From: Marinomonas spartinae
GTDB lineage: Bacteria; Pseudomonadota; Gammaproteobacteria; Pseudomonadales; Marinomonadaceae
NCBI RefSeq assembly: GCF_900089775.1
Contig: NZ_FLOB01000009.1
Coordinates: forward strand, 113,849 to 177,848
DNA: 64,000 nucleotides
Reading direction: 5' to 3'
This document shows positions 9,212 to 16,706 of the stretch, one piece after another; positions within the stretch are counted from its first letter, which is position 1; each line of letters starts with the position of its first letter. Under the pieces are notes generated by a model, which was given only the letters and a program-made list of their open reading frames with translations, had not been told where the DNA came from and ran no database searches. Position numbers and translations under genes: made by a program.

Positions 9212-10675
9212 TTAGAAAGGGTACGCCGTAGCTTGTTCTTTCACTGTCATCCATTGCCAATGGGTGTATGTATCCCAATCTGATGGACCACCAACAGCGT
9301 TACCATTGCCTGAATTACCACATCCACCAAATGGGTTGATGCACTCATCGTTTACCGTCTGGTCATTAATGTGCAACAAGCCAACATGCAATTGACTGGC
9401 AATCTTTTGGGCTCGACTGACATTGGCACTGATCACCGCACCAGACAAACCGTACTCAGTATTATTGGCCATCTCAATGGCTTCTTCATCAGTGCTGAAG
9501 GAGACAATATTGGCTACAGGGCCAAAGATTTCTTCTTCAAAAGAACGCATGCCCGGTTTCACACCAGACAGGACTGTCGGCGAGTAGAACAATCCCTCAT
9601 AAGTACCACCCACTTCAAGCGTTGCACCGGCTGCAACAGTATCTTTTATAATACTGTCCACTTTCTGTAATTGCGTTTCATTAATTAGTGGCCCAAGCGC
9701 AACCTGTTTAGTGGTAGGATTTCCTACTGGCAAGTGCTGTGCCTTTTCAACAATCTTCGCCGTCAATGCTTTCGCGACACTCTCTTGTACTAAAATTCGA
9801 CCTGATGCCATACAAATCTGGCCTTGGTGGAAATAAGCGCCCCACGCAATGTTGCTGGCAGCCACATCTAAATCCGCATCTTCCAAAATAATTAGCGAGC
9901 TCTTACCCCCTAATTCTAAAGACACTTTTTTCAGGTTTCGCCCACAGGCTTCGCCCACTTTACGGCCCGCTGCCGTGGAGCCAGTAAACGCCACCATACC
10001 AATTTCTGGTGCACTGCAAACCGCCTCGCCCGCTTCTACGGCACCAGGTAGCACCTGGTATAAACCTTTGGGTAAACCCGCCGCTTCGAATGCCAATGCC
10101 AACATAAAACCACCAGTAACGGGCGTTTGTGGATCAGGTTTCGTGACAATCGCATTGCCCGTTGCAAGAGCTGGTGCGATAGAACGAATCGACAAAATAA
10201 GCGGAAAATTAAAGGGAGAAATAACCCCAATAACACCATGAGGTATGCGTTTTGCTACAGAAGTACGACCCGCTGTAGTGGGAAGGGTTAAACCATTTGG
10301 TTCTAGCGCCATGTGTGCGGCTAAGCGCAGAATGGTTGCAGCTTCACGAACTTCATGCTGACCTTTTTGAAAAATCCCACCTGTTTCACGGGCGATATAC
10401 ATGGCAAATTCTTCAGCATGCTCATCAAAATAATCCGCCGCACGATAAAATATGGCGGATCTTTCTCTTGGTGGCATGCTCAGCCATGTTTTTTGAGCCG
10501 CCGCCGCTTCCTTGGAAGCGTGATAAATATCGTCAGCAGTGGCTAGCACGATGCTGGAAAGAGAGTCACCCGTAGCGGGTTCAATGACTGGAACACAGTT
10601 ACCGGAGGCCTCGACCCAATCACCATTAAAAAAAGCATTATTCCAAGGTTTTGACAGTAAAACATCGGTACTCAT
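9212..10675 (-). CDS. NAD(P)+-dependent aromatic aldehyde dehydrogenase (benzaldehyde/vanillin type)
   Basis: 487 residues from the chosen start, full length for the aldehyde dehydrogenase superfamily. 'GVISPFNFPLILSIRSIAPALATGNAIVTKPDPQTP' contains the catalytic Asn and cofactor Lys; 'VAFTGSTAAGRKVGEACG' is the nucleotide loop; 'SLELGGKSSLIIL' carries the general-base Glu; 'YFHQGQICMASGRILV' carries the nucleophilic Cys. The GQICMASGR form and 'NPFGGCGNSGNG' near the end are typical of XylC/Vdh aromatic aldehyde dehydrogenases. GAAGG eight bases before the ATG at 10675 fixes the start; a longer frame to 10726 has no ribosome-binding site. Divergent from a TRAP operon whose cargo might feed it (inference). 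Confidence 0.85.
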   Translation of the reverse strand: MSTDVLLSKPWNNAFFNGDWVEASGNCVPVIEPATGDSLSSIVLATADDIYHASKEAAAAQKTWLSMPPRERSAIFYRAADYFDEHAEEFAMYIARETGGIFQKGQHEVREAATILRLAAHMALEPNGLTLPTTAGRTSVAKRIPHGVIGVISPFNFPLILSIRSIAPALATGNAIVTKPDPQTPVTGGFMLALAFEAAGLPKGLYQVLPGAVEAGEAVCSAPEIGMVAFTGSTAAGRKVGEACGRNLKKVSLELGGKSSLIILEDADLDVAASNIAWGAYFHQGQICMASGRILVQESVAKALTAKIVEKAQHLPVGNPTTKQVALGPLINETQLQKVDSIIKDTVAAGATLEVGGTYEGLFYSPTVLSGVKPGMRSFEEEIFGPVANIVSFSTDEEAIEMANNTEYGLSGAVISANVSRAQKIASQLHVGLLHINDQTVNDECINPFGGCGNSGNGNAVGGPSDWDTYTHWQWMTVKEQATAYPF

Positions 10676-10818
10676 AATCTTACCTTCTTTCAATTTATTA
10701 TTGTTATCTACCCAGTATTCATACAACTGAGCATGGATAGTCGTTTTTCCCTCAGCGCTGTCCTAGCATTACATAGTTTTATGTATAAACAGTTTTAGAA
10801 TCAACCTTTTTTATAGCA

Positions 10819-10855
10819 AAGTACAATATAAATTATCTATTACTATAATGTACTT
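10819..10855. promoter_or_regulatory. Inverted repeat, operator candidate
   Basis: AAGTACAATATA and TATAATGTACTT are 12-base arms with one mismatch around 13 bases. It lies in the divergent region between the aldehyde dehydrogenase and dctP. The symmetry and A+T-rich spacer suit a dimeric repressor. No dedicated regulator gene is adjacent. Confidence 0.5.
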
Positions 10856-10862
10856 ATCACCA

Positions 10863-10892
10863 CACAGTGACTACAACTAAGTAGTCACTGTG
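10863..10892. repeat. Perfect 12-bp inverted repeat
   Basis: CACAGTGACTAC and GTAGTCACTGTG are perfect arms around a six-base loop, only 7 bp from the preceding repeat. No T-run follows on either strand, so it is more likely a binding site or RNA structure than a terminator. Confidence 0.6.
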
Positions 10893-11035
10893 CCATCAAA
10901 GTTAAGCCGTTACTGTTAACCATCCCCCAAGAAAGCATAAAAAATAAGACGTAAATCCATAACAAAAGAAAGGAAAGAGAAAAAAAATAGGAAATATTGT
11001 TGTAAGACAAAACAGTTTATGACATAAGTATGAGT

Positions 11036-11082
11036 GAAGGTATGAATAAGTCGTCTAAGTATCAGGCCTTATTCATACCTTC
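11036..11082 (+). promoter_or_regulatory. Long stem-loop in the dctPQM leader
   Basis: GAAGGTATGAATAAG (11036-11050) and CTTATTCATACCTTC (11068-11082) are perfect 15-base arms around 17 bases. It ends 65 bp before the dctP ATG and may be in its transcribed leader. No T-run follows, so a simple terminator is unlikely. Confidence 0.6.
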
Positions 11083-11147
11083 CCTAGGCAAAGGAAGCCC
11101 CTTTTGTCCAATCACATTCACCGACAAAAAAAATAAAGGTGTCGATT

Positions 11148-12194
11148 ATGCGAATAAAATCTCTATTAATGGCCGCTGCTCTGATGCTTACAGTCTCCTT
11201 CGCGCAAGCGGCTGAGCCTGAGTTTACGTTTAAACTTCATCATATGTTGCCCCCCTCTTCAACGGCCCACACCAAAGTATTAGAACCTTGGGCGAAAAAG
11301 GTAATGAAGGAGTCTAATGGACGAATCAAAATCGTCATTTATCCTGCGATGCAGCTGGGTGGTAAACCCGCTTCTTTATATGATCAGGTACGTAAGGGCC
11401 GCGTTGACTTTGCTTGGACCGTCGCTGGCTATACACCTGGCCGCTTTCCTAAGATGACGGTATTCGAACTTCCCTTCATGGTTGGCTCAGCCAAATCCAC
11501 CAGCATGGCACTGCAAGAATATTATGAAAAAGAAATGACAGATGAAATGCGCGATGTTCATGTCCTTGCCTTACACACCCATGCGCCAGGGTCTTTGCAT
11601 GTTCGTGATAAAGAAGTCAGAACCCTAGAAGATATGAAAGGCTTAAAAGTCCGTGTACCAAACCGTATCATGGGCGATGCGTTTTCCCTGTTAGATGTAA
11701 ACAGTATTTTTATGCCGGTGACGCAAATGGCCAGTGCTTTATCTAAAGGCGTTGTCGATGTTGCCGTACTGCCTTTTGAAGTAACCGCTCCTCTTAAAAT
11801 TGACGAGTTAGCAACACACAACGTTGAAATTTCTGGTAAACGTGGCTTGTATTCCAACACCTTCGTGTTTGCCATGAATAAAAAGGCTTATAACTCCCTT
11901 CCAAAAGATCTACAAAAAGTCATCGATAATAACTCAGGTATTCCCCTAGCCGGTTTTATCGGCGACGAGTTTGATAAAAACGAAAAGGTCGGCCGTGATG
12001 CCGCTGTGGCCGCTGGAAATGAGTTTTATACCTTGCCAGCAGAAGAGGTCGCCCGTTGGAGAGCGAAAATGCAGCCTGTGACCGATAAATGGATTAAAAC
12101 CATGAATAAATCCACCAATGGCCGTGGTCAAGCGCTTTACAACGAAGCAGAGAACTTACTGTCGAAATATGAAAAGCAAAATGGTGAGTCATGA
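11148..12194 (+). CDS. dctP: TRAP transporter substrate-binding protein, DctP family
   Basis: 348 residues with a cleavable signal peptide (MRIKSLLMAAALMLTVSFAQAA). The mature protein has the DctP fold motifs: 'FKLHHMLPPSSTAHTKVLEPWAKKV' near the start, 'GRIKIVIYPAMQLGG', and 'LEDMKGLKVRVPNRIMGDAF', where the Arg before VPN is the position that binds a substrate carboxylate in this family. It captures an organic acid in the periplasm for DctQM. ATG at 11148 is preferred over an in-frame GTG at 11139 because AAAGG lies eight bases upstream. Overlaps dctQ by four bases. Cargo unknown; an aromatic or dicarboxylic acid is possible. Confidence 0.9.
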   Translation: MRIKSLLMAAALMLTVSFAQAAEPEFTFKLHHMLPPSSTAHTKVLEPWAKKVMKESNGRIKIVIYPAMQLGGKPASLYDQVRKGRVDFAWTVAGYTPGRFPKMTVFELPFMVGSAKSTSMALQEYYEKEMTDEMRDVHVLALHTHAPGSLHVRDKEVRTLEDMKGLKVRVPNRIMGDAFSLLDVNSIFMPVTQMASALSKGVVDVAVLPFEVTAPLKIDELATHNVEISGKRGLYSNTFVFAMNKKAYNSLPKDLQKVIDNNSGIPLAGFIGDEFDKNEKVGRDAAVAAGNEFYTLPAEEVARWRAKMQPVTDKWIKTMNKSTNGRGQALYNEAENLLSKYEKQNGES

Positions 12195-12712
12195 GTGATA
12201 CCCCCATTCTTTCTCAGTCGGAATACCTAGGAGCCAATCCTGTGCTGACTTGGGTATCACGATATCTCGCGATTCTTGGTGGACTCATTATGATGGCGCT
12301 CGCCATCATGGTGGTCGCCAGTATTTTAGGACGTCTTTTTTTTCAAACGTCTGTCACCGGAGACTATGAATTAGTGGAAATGGGGTTGGGAATCAGCATT
12401 TTCTGTTTTCTCCCCTATTGTCACTTAAAAAAAGGCCATGTAGTGGTAGACATTTTTACCGCATCAGCAAGCCCTCGCACACTTTTGTGGCTTGCCATAT
12501 TGAGTGACTGTTTAATGTGCTTTGTGGCTGCGGTATTAACCTGGCGGTTAGCTCTGGGTGGTCTGGATGCCTACGACTACTTTGACTACACCATGATCTT
12601 GCAACTACCAAACTGGATAGTGTACGCCGTTGGCTGTGGTTCTTTTGGTCTATTAACTCTGAATTGTCTAGACAGCTTACTGACCTCTCTAAAAGGATTG
12701 AAACATGGGTAA
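12191..12712 (+). CDS. dctQ: TRAP transporter small membrane subunit, DctQ family
   Basis: 173 residues with four hydrophobic helices, the size and topology of DctQ. 'GRLFFQTSVTGDYELVEMGLGISIFCFLPYCHLKKGHVVVD' contains the conserved helix 2 region (GD-ELxE then HxxKGHVxVD). It forms the Na+-dependent membrane complex with DctM. ATGA overlap with dctP and 8-base overlap with dctM indicate translational coupling. Confidence 0.88.
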   Translation: MSDTPILSQSEYLGANPVLTWVSRYLAILGGLIMMALAIMVVASILGRLFFQTSVTGDYELVEMGLGISIFCFLPYCHLKKGHVVVDIFTASASPRTLLWLAILSDCLMCFVAAVLTWRLALGGLDAYDYFDYTMILQLPNWIVYAVGCGSFGLLTLNCLDSLLTSLKGLKHG

Positions 12713-14024
12713 TGTGGAACTGGCCTTATTAATGATGGCATTCTTGCTTATATTGATGGCCATTCGTATTCCAATTGCACTGGCAATGCTCATCAGCGGT
12801 GGTACCGGCTATATCATATTAGCTGGAACACCGGCACTATTAAGCTATTTAAGTACCGCACCAGTGGCAAAATTTTCGACCTATGACCTTTCTGTGGTGC
12901 CTCTGTTTTTATTAATGGGAGAGATCACCACACGCTCAGGCATCACTAGTGAGCTTTTTCGTACCTGTAATAAGTGGGTCGGCCATTTAAAGGGAGGGCT
13001 GGCCATGGCTTCCATTGCCGGTTGTGCCGCCTTTGGTGCTATTTGCGGTTCGTCTTTGGCAACCGCCTCCACCATGGGAAAAGTCGCCTTACCGGAAATG
13101 AAAAAGCACAAATACGCTAGCGGATTGGCAGCAGGAACCCTTGCAGCCGGTGGGACATTAGGTATCTTGATTCCACCCTCCATGGTGTTAATCATTTTTG
13201 CCGTGCTGACAGAACAAAATATCTCGAAGCTGTTTATTGCTGCCTTCTTGCCTGGCTTTTTAGCGGCATTTGGTTACATGTTAGCCATTGCTATTTATGT
13301 TCGCATCTTTCCAAAAGCGGGCCCCCGTGGTGAAAAGACAAGCTTAAAAGAAAAAATTACCTCGCTAAAAGATGTCTGGCACATAACGGTTATTTTCCTA
13401 ATCGTCTTAGGGGGGATCTACCTAGGCTTCTTCACACCAACTGAAGCGGCAGCAGTGGGGGTCATTCTGACCTGCTTATTAGCCCTTCTGAATGGCTCAT
13501 TAAGCTTTAATGTATTGATCGACTGTATCACCAGAACGGCGGTGTCATCGGCTATGATTTTCTTCATCGTCTTTGGTGCCGATTTATTTAGTGTCTTCAT
13601 TGCCCTCACGCAGGTTCCCAGTCTTGGTGTTCAATACATAGAAAGCGCTGGGTTCAGTCCTTATTTAGTATTAACGTTAATGCTGCTTACCTACCTAGTA
13701 CTTGGCTGCTTTATGGACAGCTTAGCTATGATACTGCTGACAATCCCGATCTATTTCCCTGTTATCATGGCAATGGATTTTGGCTTCCCTCCGACAGATG
13801 TGGGTATTTGGTTTGGCATCCTAGCCCTGATTGTTGTGGAAGTGGGATTAATCACACCACCGGTGGGTATGAATGTGTTTATTATTAACTCATTTGACAG
13901 TTCATTGTCTCTAAAGGAAAGCTTTAGAGGTGTCATTCCCTTCTTACTATCTGACCTAGCACGAGTGGTGTTATTAATTGCCTTTCCTTCTATCACCTTG
14001 GTGTTGGTTCATGCTTTAACCTAG
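12705..14024 (+). CDS. dctM: TRAP transporter large membrane subunit, DctM family
   Basis: 439 residues with about 12 hydrophobic segments. Family signatures are 'IPIALAMLISGGTGYI', 'LSVVPLFLLMGEITTRSGIT', 'GCAAFGAICGSSLATASTMGKVALPEM' and 'GTLGILIPPSMVLIIFAVLTEQNISKLFIAAFLPG'. 'FFTPTEAAAVGVILT' and 'ITPPVGMNVFIIN' mark the second half. This is the elevator-type transport subunit that couples Na+ to uptake of the acid delivered by DctP. Last gene of the TRAP operon, followed by a strong terminator. Confidence 0.93.
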   Translation: MGNVELALLMMAFLLILMAIRIPIALAMLISGGTGYIILAGTPALLSYLSTAPVAKFSTYDLSVVPLFLLMGEITTRSGITSELFRTCNKWVGHLKGGLAMASIAGCAAFGAICGSSLATASTMGKVALPEMKKHKYASGLAAGTLAAGGTLGILIPPSMVLIIFAVLTEQNISKLFIAAFLPGFLAAFGYMLAIAIYVRIFPKAGPRGEKTSLKEKITSLKDVWHITVIFLIVLGGIYLGFFTPTEAAAVGVILTCLLALLNGSLSFNVLIDCITRTAVSSAMIFFIVFGADLFSVFIALTQVPSLGVQYIESAGFSPYLVLTLMLLTYLVLGCFMDSLAMILLTIPIYFPVIMAMDFGFPPTDVGIWFGILALIVVEVGLITPPVGMNVFIINSFDSSLSLKESFRGVIPFLLSDLARVVLLIAFPSITLVLVHALT

Positions 14025-14056
14025 CGTTTTCCTAAAAATGCTTCAGCAAAAAAACA

Positions 14057-14090
14057 AAAGCCGCTATCAACTGAATTGACAGCGGCTTTT
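14057..14090 (+). terminator. Terminator after dctM
   Basis: AAAAGCCGCTATCAA and TTGACAGCGGCTTTT pair with one mismatch around a short loop; the arms provide A- and T-runs, so it may also serve the converging che operon. Confidence 0.85.
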
Positions 14091-14147
14091 CAATATCTCT
14101 GTATCATGGCTAATACATCACTTGTTAATGATCAACAAATGAATGTC

Positions 14148-15182
14148 TTACAACAAGCTCACCAGATGATTTCCCATCTTAGAAAGAGCTTGTATGGAGC
14201 ACGTCGCACCAATATTAATCGCTTCTCTTGGCATACCAAAGACAACACAAGACGCTTCATCCTGAGCAACGGTATATCCTCCTTTTTCTTTAATTCGCTT
14301 CAAACCTTGCGCCCCATCTTTACCCATCCCCGTCAATAAAACAGCAATGGCGGTTTTGCCAATCAATTCAGCCACTGAATCAAACATCACATCAACAGAT
14401 GGACGGTGTCCACAGACTTTTTCTCCTAAAGCAAGATCAGTATAAATCAGGTTTCCTTTACGGCGTAACGTCAAATGGTACCCTCCTGGAGCAATATAGG
14501 CCGTGCCAGGCTTTACGACTTCTCCCCCCTGAGACTCCGCGACTTGAAAACCTGTTTGTCGATTCAAACGCTCAGCATAGGTTCTTGTAAAACCAGGAGG
14601 CATATGTTGTGAGATGACCACCCCAAACTGTTCCGCAGGTAACTGCTGCAATAAATCACGAATGGCTTCGGTGCCTCCTGTAGACGCCCCTATCGCCAAT
14701 ATTCTATTGGCGGCATTTTGCTTCGCAACGACTTTAGAAGTGGGAGTAGATGTCTTCGCCCGAGCTCTGACATTCGCCCCAGCCGCCAAGCGTACTTTGC
14801 TAATCATTCTTTTCGCATATTTGTCTAACGAGGATCCATCGTGGACTTTGGGCTTAGCCATATAATCGACTGCACCATACTCTAGGGCAGTTAAGGTGGC
14901 CGCAGCATGCTCCTCAGTCAAGGTCGATACCATCACGACAGGGATGGGGTTCGCCTTCATTAAAACCTGAAGAAAGCGCAAGCCATTAACCTCCGGCATC
15001 TCAATATCCAGTGTAATCACATCAGGAGACAATTTTTTAACCTGTTCTTTGGCCTCGTAGGCATCTTTGGCAATACCAACCACCTTAAGATGAGAATCTG
15101 ACGATAAAATTCGCGTCAAAAGACTCCGCATCAATTCTGAGTCATCAACAATTAACACCCTCACTTGTGACCGCTCACTCAT
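14148..15182 (-). CDS. cheB: CheB protein-glutamate methylesterase/deamidase
   Basis: 344 residues: an N-terminal receiver domain ('VRVLIVDDSELMRSLLTRIL', phospho-acceptor Asp in 'DVITLDIEMPEVNG', 'MVSTLTEE', 'DYMAKPK') joined by a linker to the CheB methylesterase domain. Catalytic residues are visible: Ser in 'AIGASTGGTEAI', His in 'VVISQHMPPGF' and Asp in 'LLTGMGKDGAQGL'. It removes methyl groups from the MCPs encoded in the operon. Start is uncertain: ATG at 15182 gives the standard receiver N-terminus but a weak ribosome-binding site, while ATG at 15227 has TAAGG four bases upstream. Last gene of the chemosensory operon. Confidence 0.93.
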   Translation of the reverse strand: MSERSQVRVLIVDDSELMRSLLTRILSSDSHLKVVGIAKDAYEAKEQVKKLSPDVITLDIEMPEVNGLRFLQVLMKANPIPVVMVSTLTEEHAAATLTALEYGAVDYMAKPKVHDGSSLDKYAKRMISKVRLAAGANVRARAKTSTPTSKVVAKQNAANRILAIGASTGGTEAIRDLLQQLPAEQFGVVISQHMPPGFTRTYAERLNRQTGFQVAESQGGEVVKPGTAYIAPGGYHLTLRRKGNLIYTDLALGEKVCGHRPSVDVMFDSVAELIGKTAIAVLLTGMGKDGAQGLKRIKEKGGYTVAQDEASCVVFGMPREAINIGATCSIQALSKMGNHLVSLL

Positions 15183-15264
15183 ATACAACTCGCTTTTTAA
15201 TGGATACAAAAATGATTGTGATAGCATCAAACCTTAGCAAATTGGTATATACACAGATTTAAAG

Positions 15265-15888
15265 TTAGAAGAAATCAATATCACCACCCGAACTGTTTTC
15301 AATTTCCTCCTTGGCTTTCCCTTGATAGCGTTTCTCTTGAGCCACCACGTCAGACTGGTGAATATCAGCAAGCTGTTTCACAAATGCTTTGCCACTTTGA
15401 GGGAAAAAATTGACTTTTCGAGGGGTAATATCTAATACACTTGACGAGCATACAGGGATATTTTCCTGCTTCAAATACATCATAATAAAGGCCACATTAC
15501 GCTCGCCAACACTGGAAGCAGTAGACAGGCTTTTTATCACGTTGGCGCCACCAAATACCTTGGCTTTGATCCGCTCTCGCCTCGCCCCTAGTTTCATCAA
15601 ATGGTTCACCAACAGCTCCATGGCGTACATACCATAACGGCCTGAGGAGGAGGACATACTGTTATCTCCATCTTCACCAGGTAATAAAAAGTGGTTCAAC
15701 CCCCCGACTTTTGCCTCCTCATCAAACAAACATGCCGCCACACAAGAACCAAGCAAAGTGGTAATCATAATGTCGTCTTTTGACGCATAATATTCACCGG
15801 GTAATACCTTAACACCAGCGGCCTTAAACTTATTGTCATAGTACTTATGAGTCGCCAGGTGCTCTAAACTTTTCGAGTAAGAATACAT
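15265..15888 (-). CDS. cheD: CheD chemoreceptor glutamine deamidase
   Basis: 207 residues. The CheD catalytic triad can be read: Cys in 'TTLLGSCVAACLFD', His in 'VGGLNHFLLPGE' and Thr or Ser further on; 'RYGMYAMELLVNHLMKLGARRERIKAKVFGGANVI' is the strongly conserved helix region. It deamidates specific Gln residues of chemoreceptors and may dock on CheY/CheC-type phosphatases. The C-terminal ~40 residues (rich in K, E, S, ending DIDFF) are an extension. AGGGTG precedes the ATG. Sits between cheR and cheB, a common arrangement. Confidence 0.92.
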   Translation of the reverse strand: MYSYSKSLEHLATHKYYDNKFKAAGVKVLPGEYYASKDDIMITTLLGSCVAACLFDEEAKVGGLNHFLLPGEDGDNSMSSSSGRYGMYAMELLVNHLMKLGARRERIKAKVFGGANVIKSLSTASSVGERNVAFIMMYLKQENIPVCSSSVLDITPRKVNFFPQSGKAFVKQLADIHQSDVVAQEKRYQGKAKEEIENSSGGDIDFF

Positions 15889-15897
15889 ATAAACACC

Positions 15898-16701
15898 CTA
15901 CTTTTTCATGTATACAGTTTTACCAATGGGTTGTAAATACTCCGACATCCCTGAAAAATGTTCCGAGTGGCCAGCCACATACAAGCCACCTGGACGTAGT
16001 TTTTCTACCAGTTTTCGCAAAATTTCTAGCTGAGTTTCTCTATCAAAATAAATCATCACATTACGACAAAAGACCACATCCTGTAGATCATTGATTGGTA
16101 ACATCTCATCCATAAGATTGATGCGCTTGAATTCGATCATTTTTTTAAGTTCAGGGATGACTTTAGCAAAACCGGTATTTGGTCCAGTCCCCTTACGAAA
16201 AAAGCGTTTCTTATCCGCCAGTACGTCCACTTGCTGTAAGGCATAAATACCATTTTGCGCTTTCGCCAGAACATTGCTGTCTATATCTGACGCAATGATT
16301 TTACAGGCATCAAACGACTCAAATGCTTTCACTAATGTCATAGCAATGGAGTAGGGTTCCTCCCCTGTACTGGAAGCCGAGCACCATACCCGCTGAACTT
16401 TTTCTCCACTCTTAACAAACTCTGTTAATATTTCAAAATGGTGTGGCTCACGATAAAAAGAGGTTAAATTTGTGGTTAATGAATTAATAAAATGCTGCGT
16501 TTCCTCTTCATTTTCCATCAAAAAAGCCAGATACTCCTTCACTGACTTAAAACCAAAACTCCTCAACCTTGGCGCTAAACGGCTGTAGACTAATGAGTCT
16601 TTACTATCCGCCAGTTTAATGCCAGCCGCCTGACGAATAAGTTCACGAACAACATTAAAATCGGCAGGCGTGTAGTCAAAATCTCTAAGTGGATCACTCA
16701 T
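15898..16701 (-). CDS. cheR: CheR chemoreceptor methyltransferase
   Basis: About 267 residues. The N-terminal all-helical CheR domain ('DFNVVRELIRQAAGIKLADSKDSLVYSRLAPRLRSFG') is followed by the SAM-binding domain: 'VQRVWCSASSTGEEPYSIAM' (motif I), 'IIASDIDSNVLAKAQNGIY', 'NLMDEMLPINDLQDVVFCRNVMIYFD' and the family end 'LYVAGHSEHFSGM'. It methylates MCP glutamates. The ATG at 16701 is preferred; a GTG at 16722 would overlap the receptor gene. The upstream receptor ends in a CheR-docking pentapeptide, consistent with a shared operon. Confidence 0.94.
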   Translation of the reverse strand: MSDPLRDFDYTPADFNVVRELIRQAAGIKLADSKDSLVYSRLAPRLRSFGFKSVKEYLAFLMENEEETQHFINSLTTNLTSFYREPHHFEILTEFVKSGEKVQRVWCSASSTGEEPYSIAMTLVKAFESFDACKIIASDIDSNVLAKAQNGIYALQQVDVLADKKRFFRKGTGPNTGFAKVIPELKKMIEFKRINLMDEMLPINDLQDVVFCRNVMIYFDRETQLEILRKLVEKLRPGGLYVAGHSEHFSGMSEYLQPIGKTVYMKK

Positions 16702-16706
16702 AGCAG

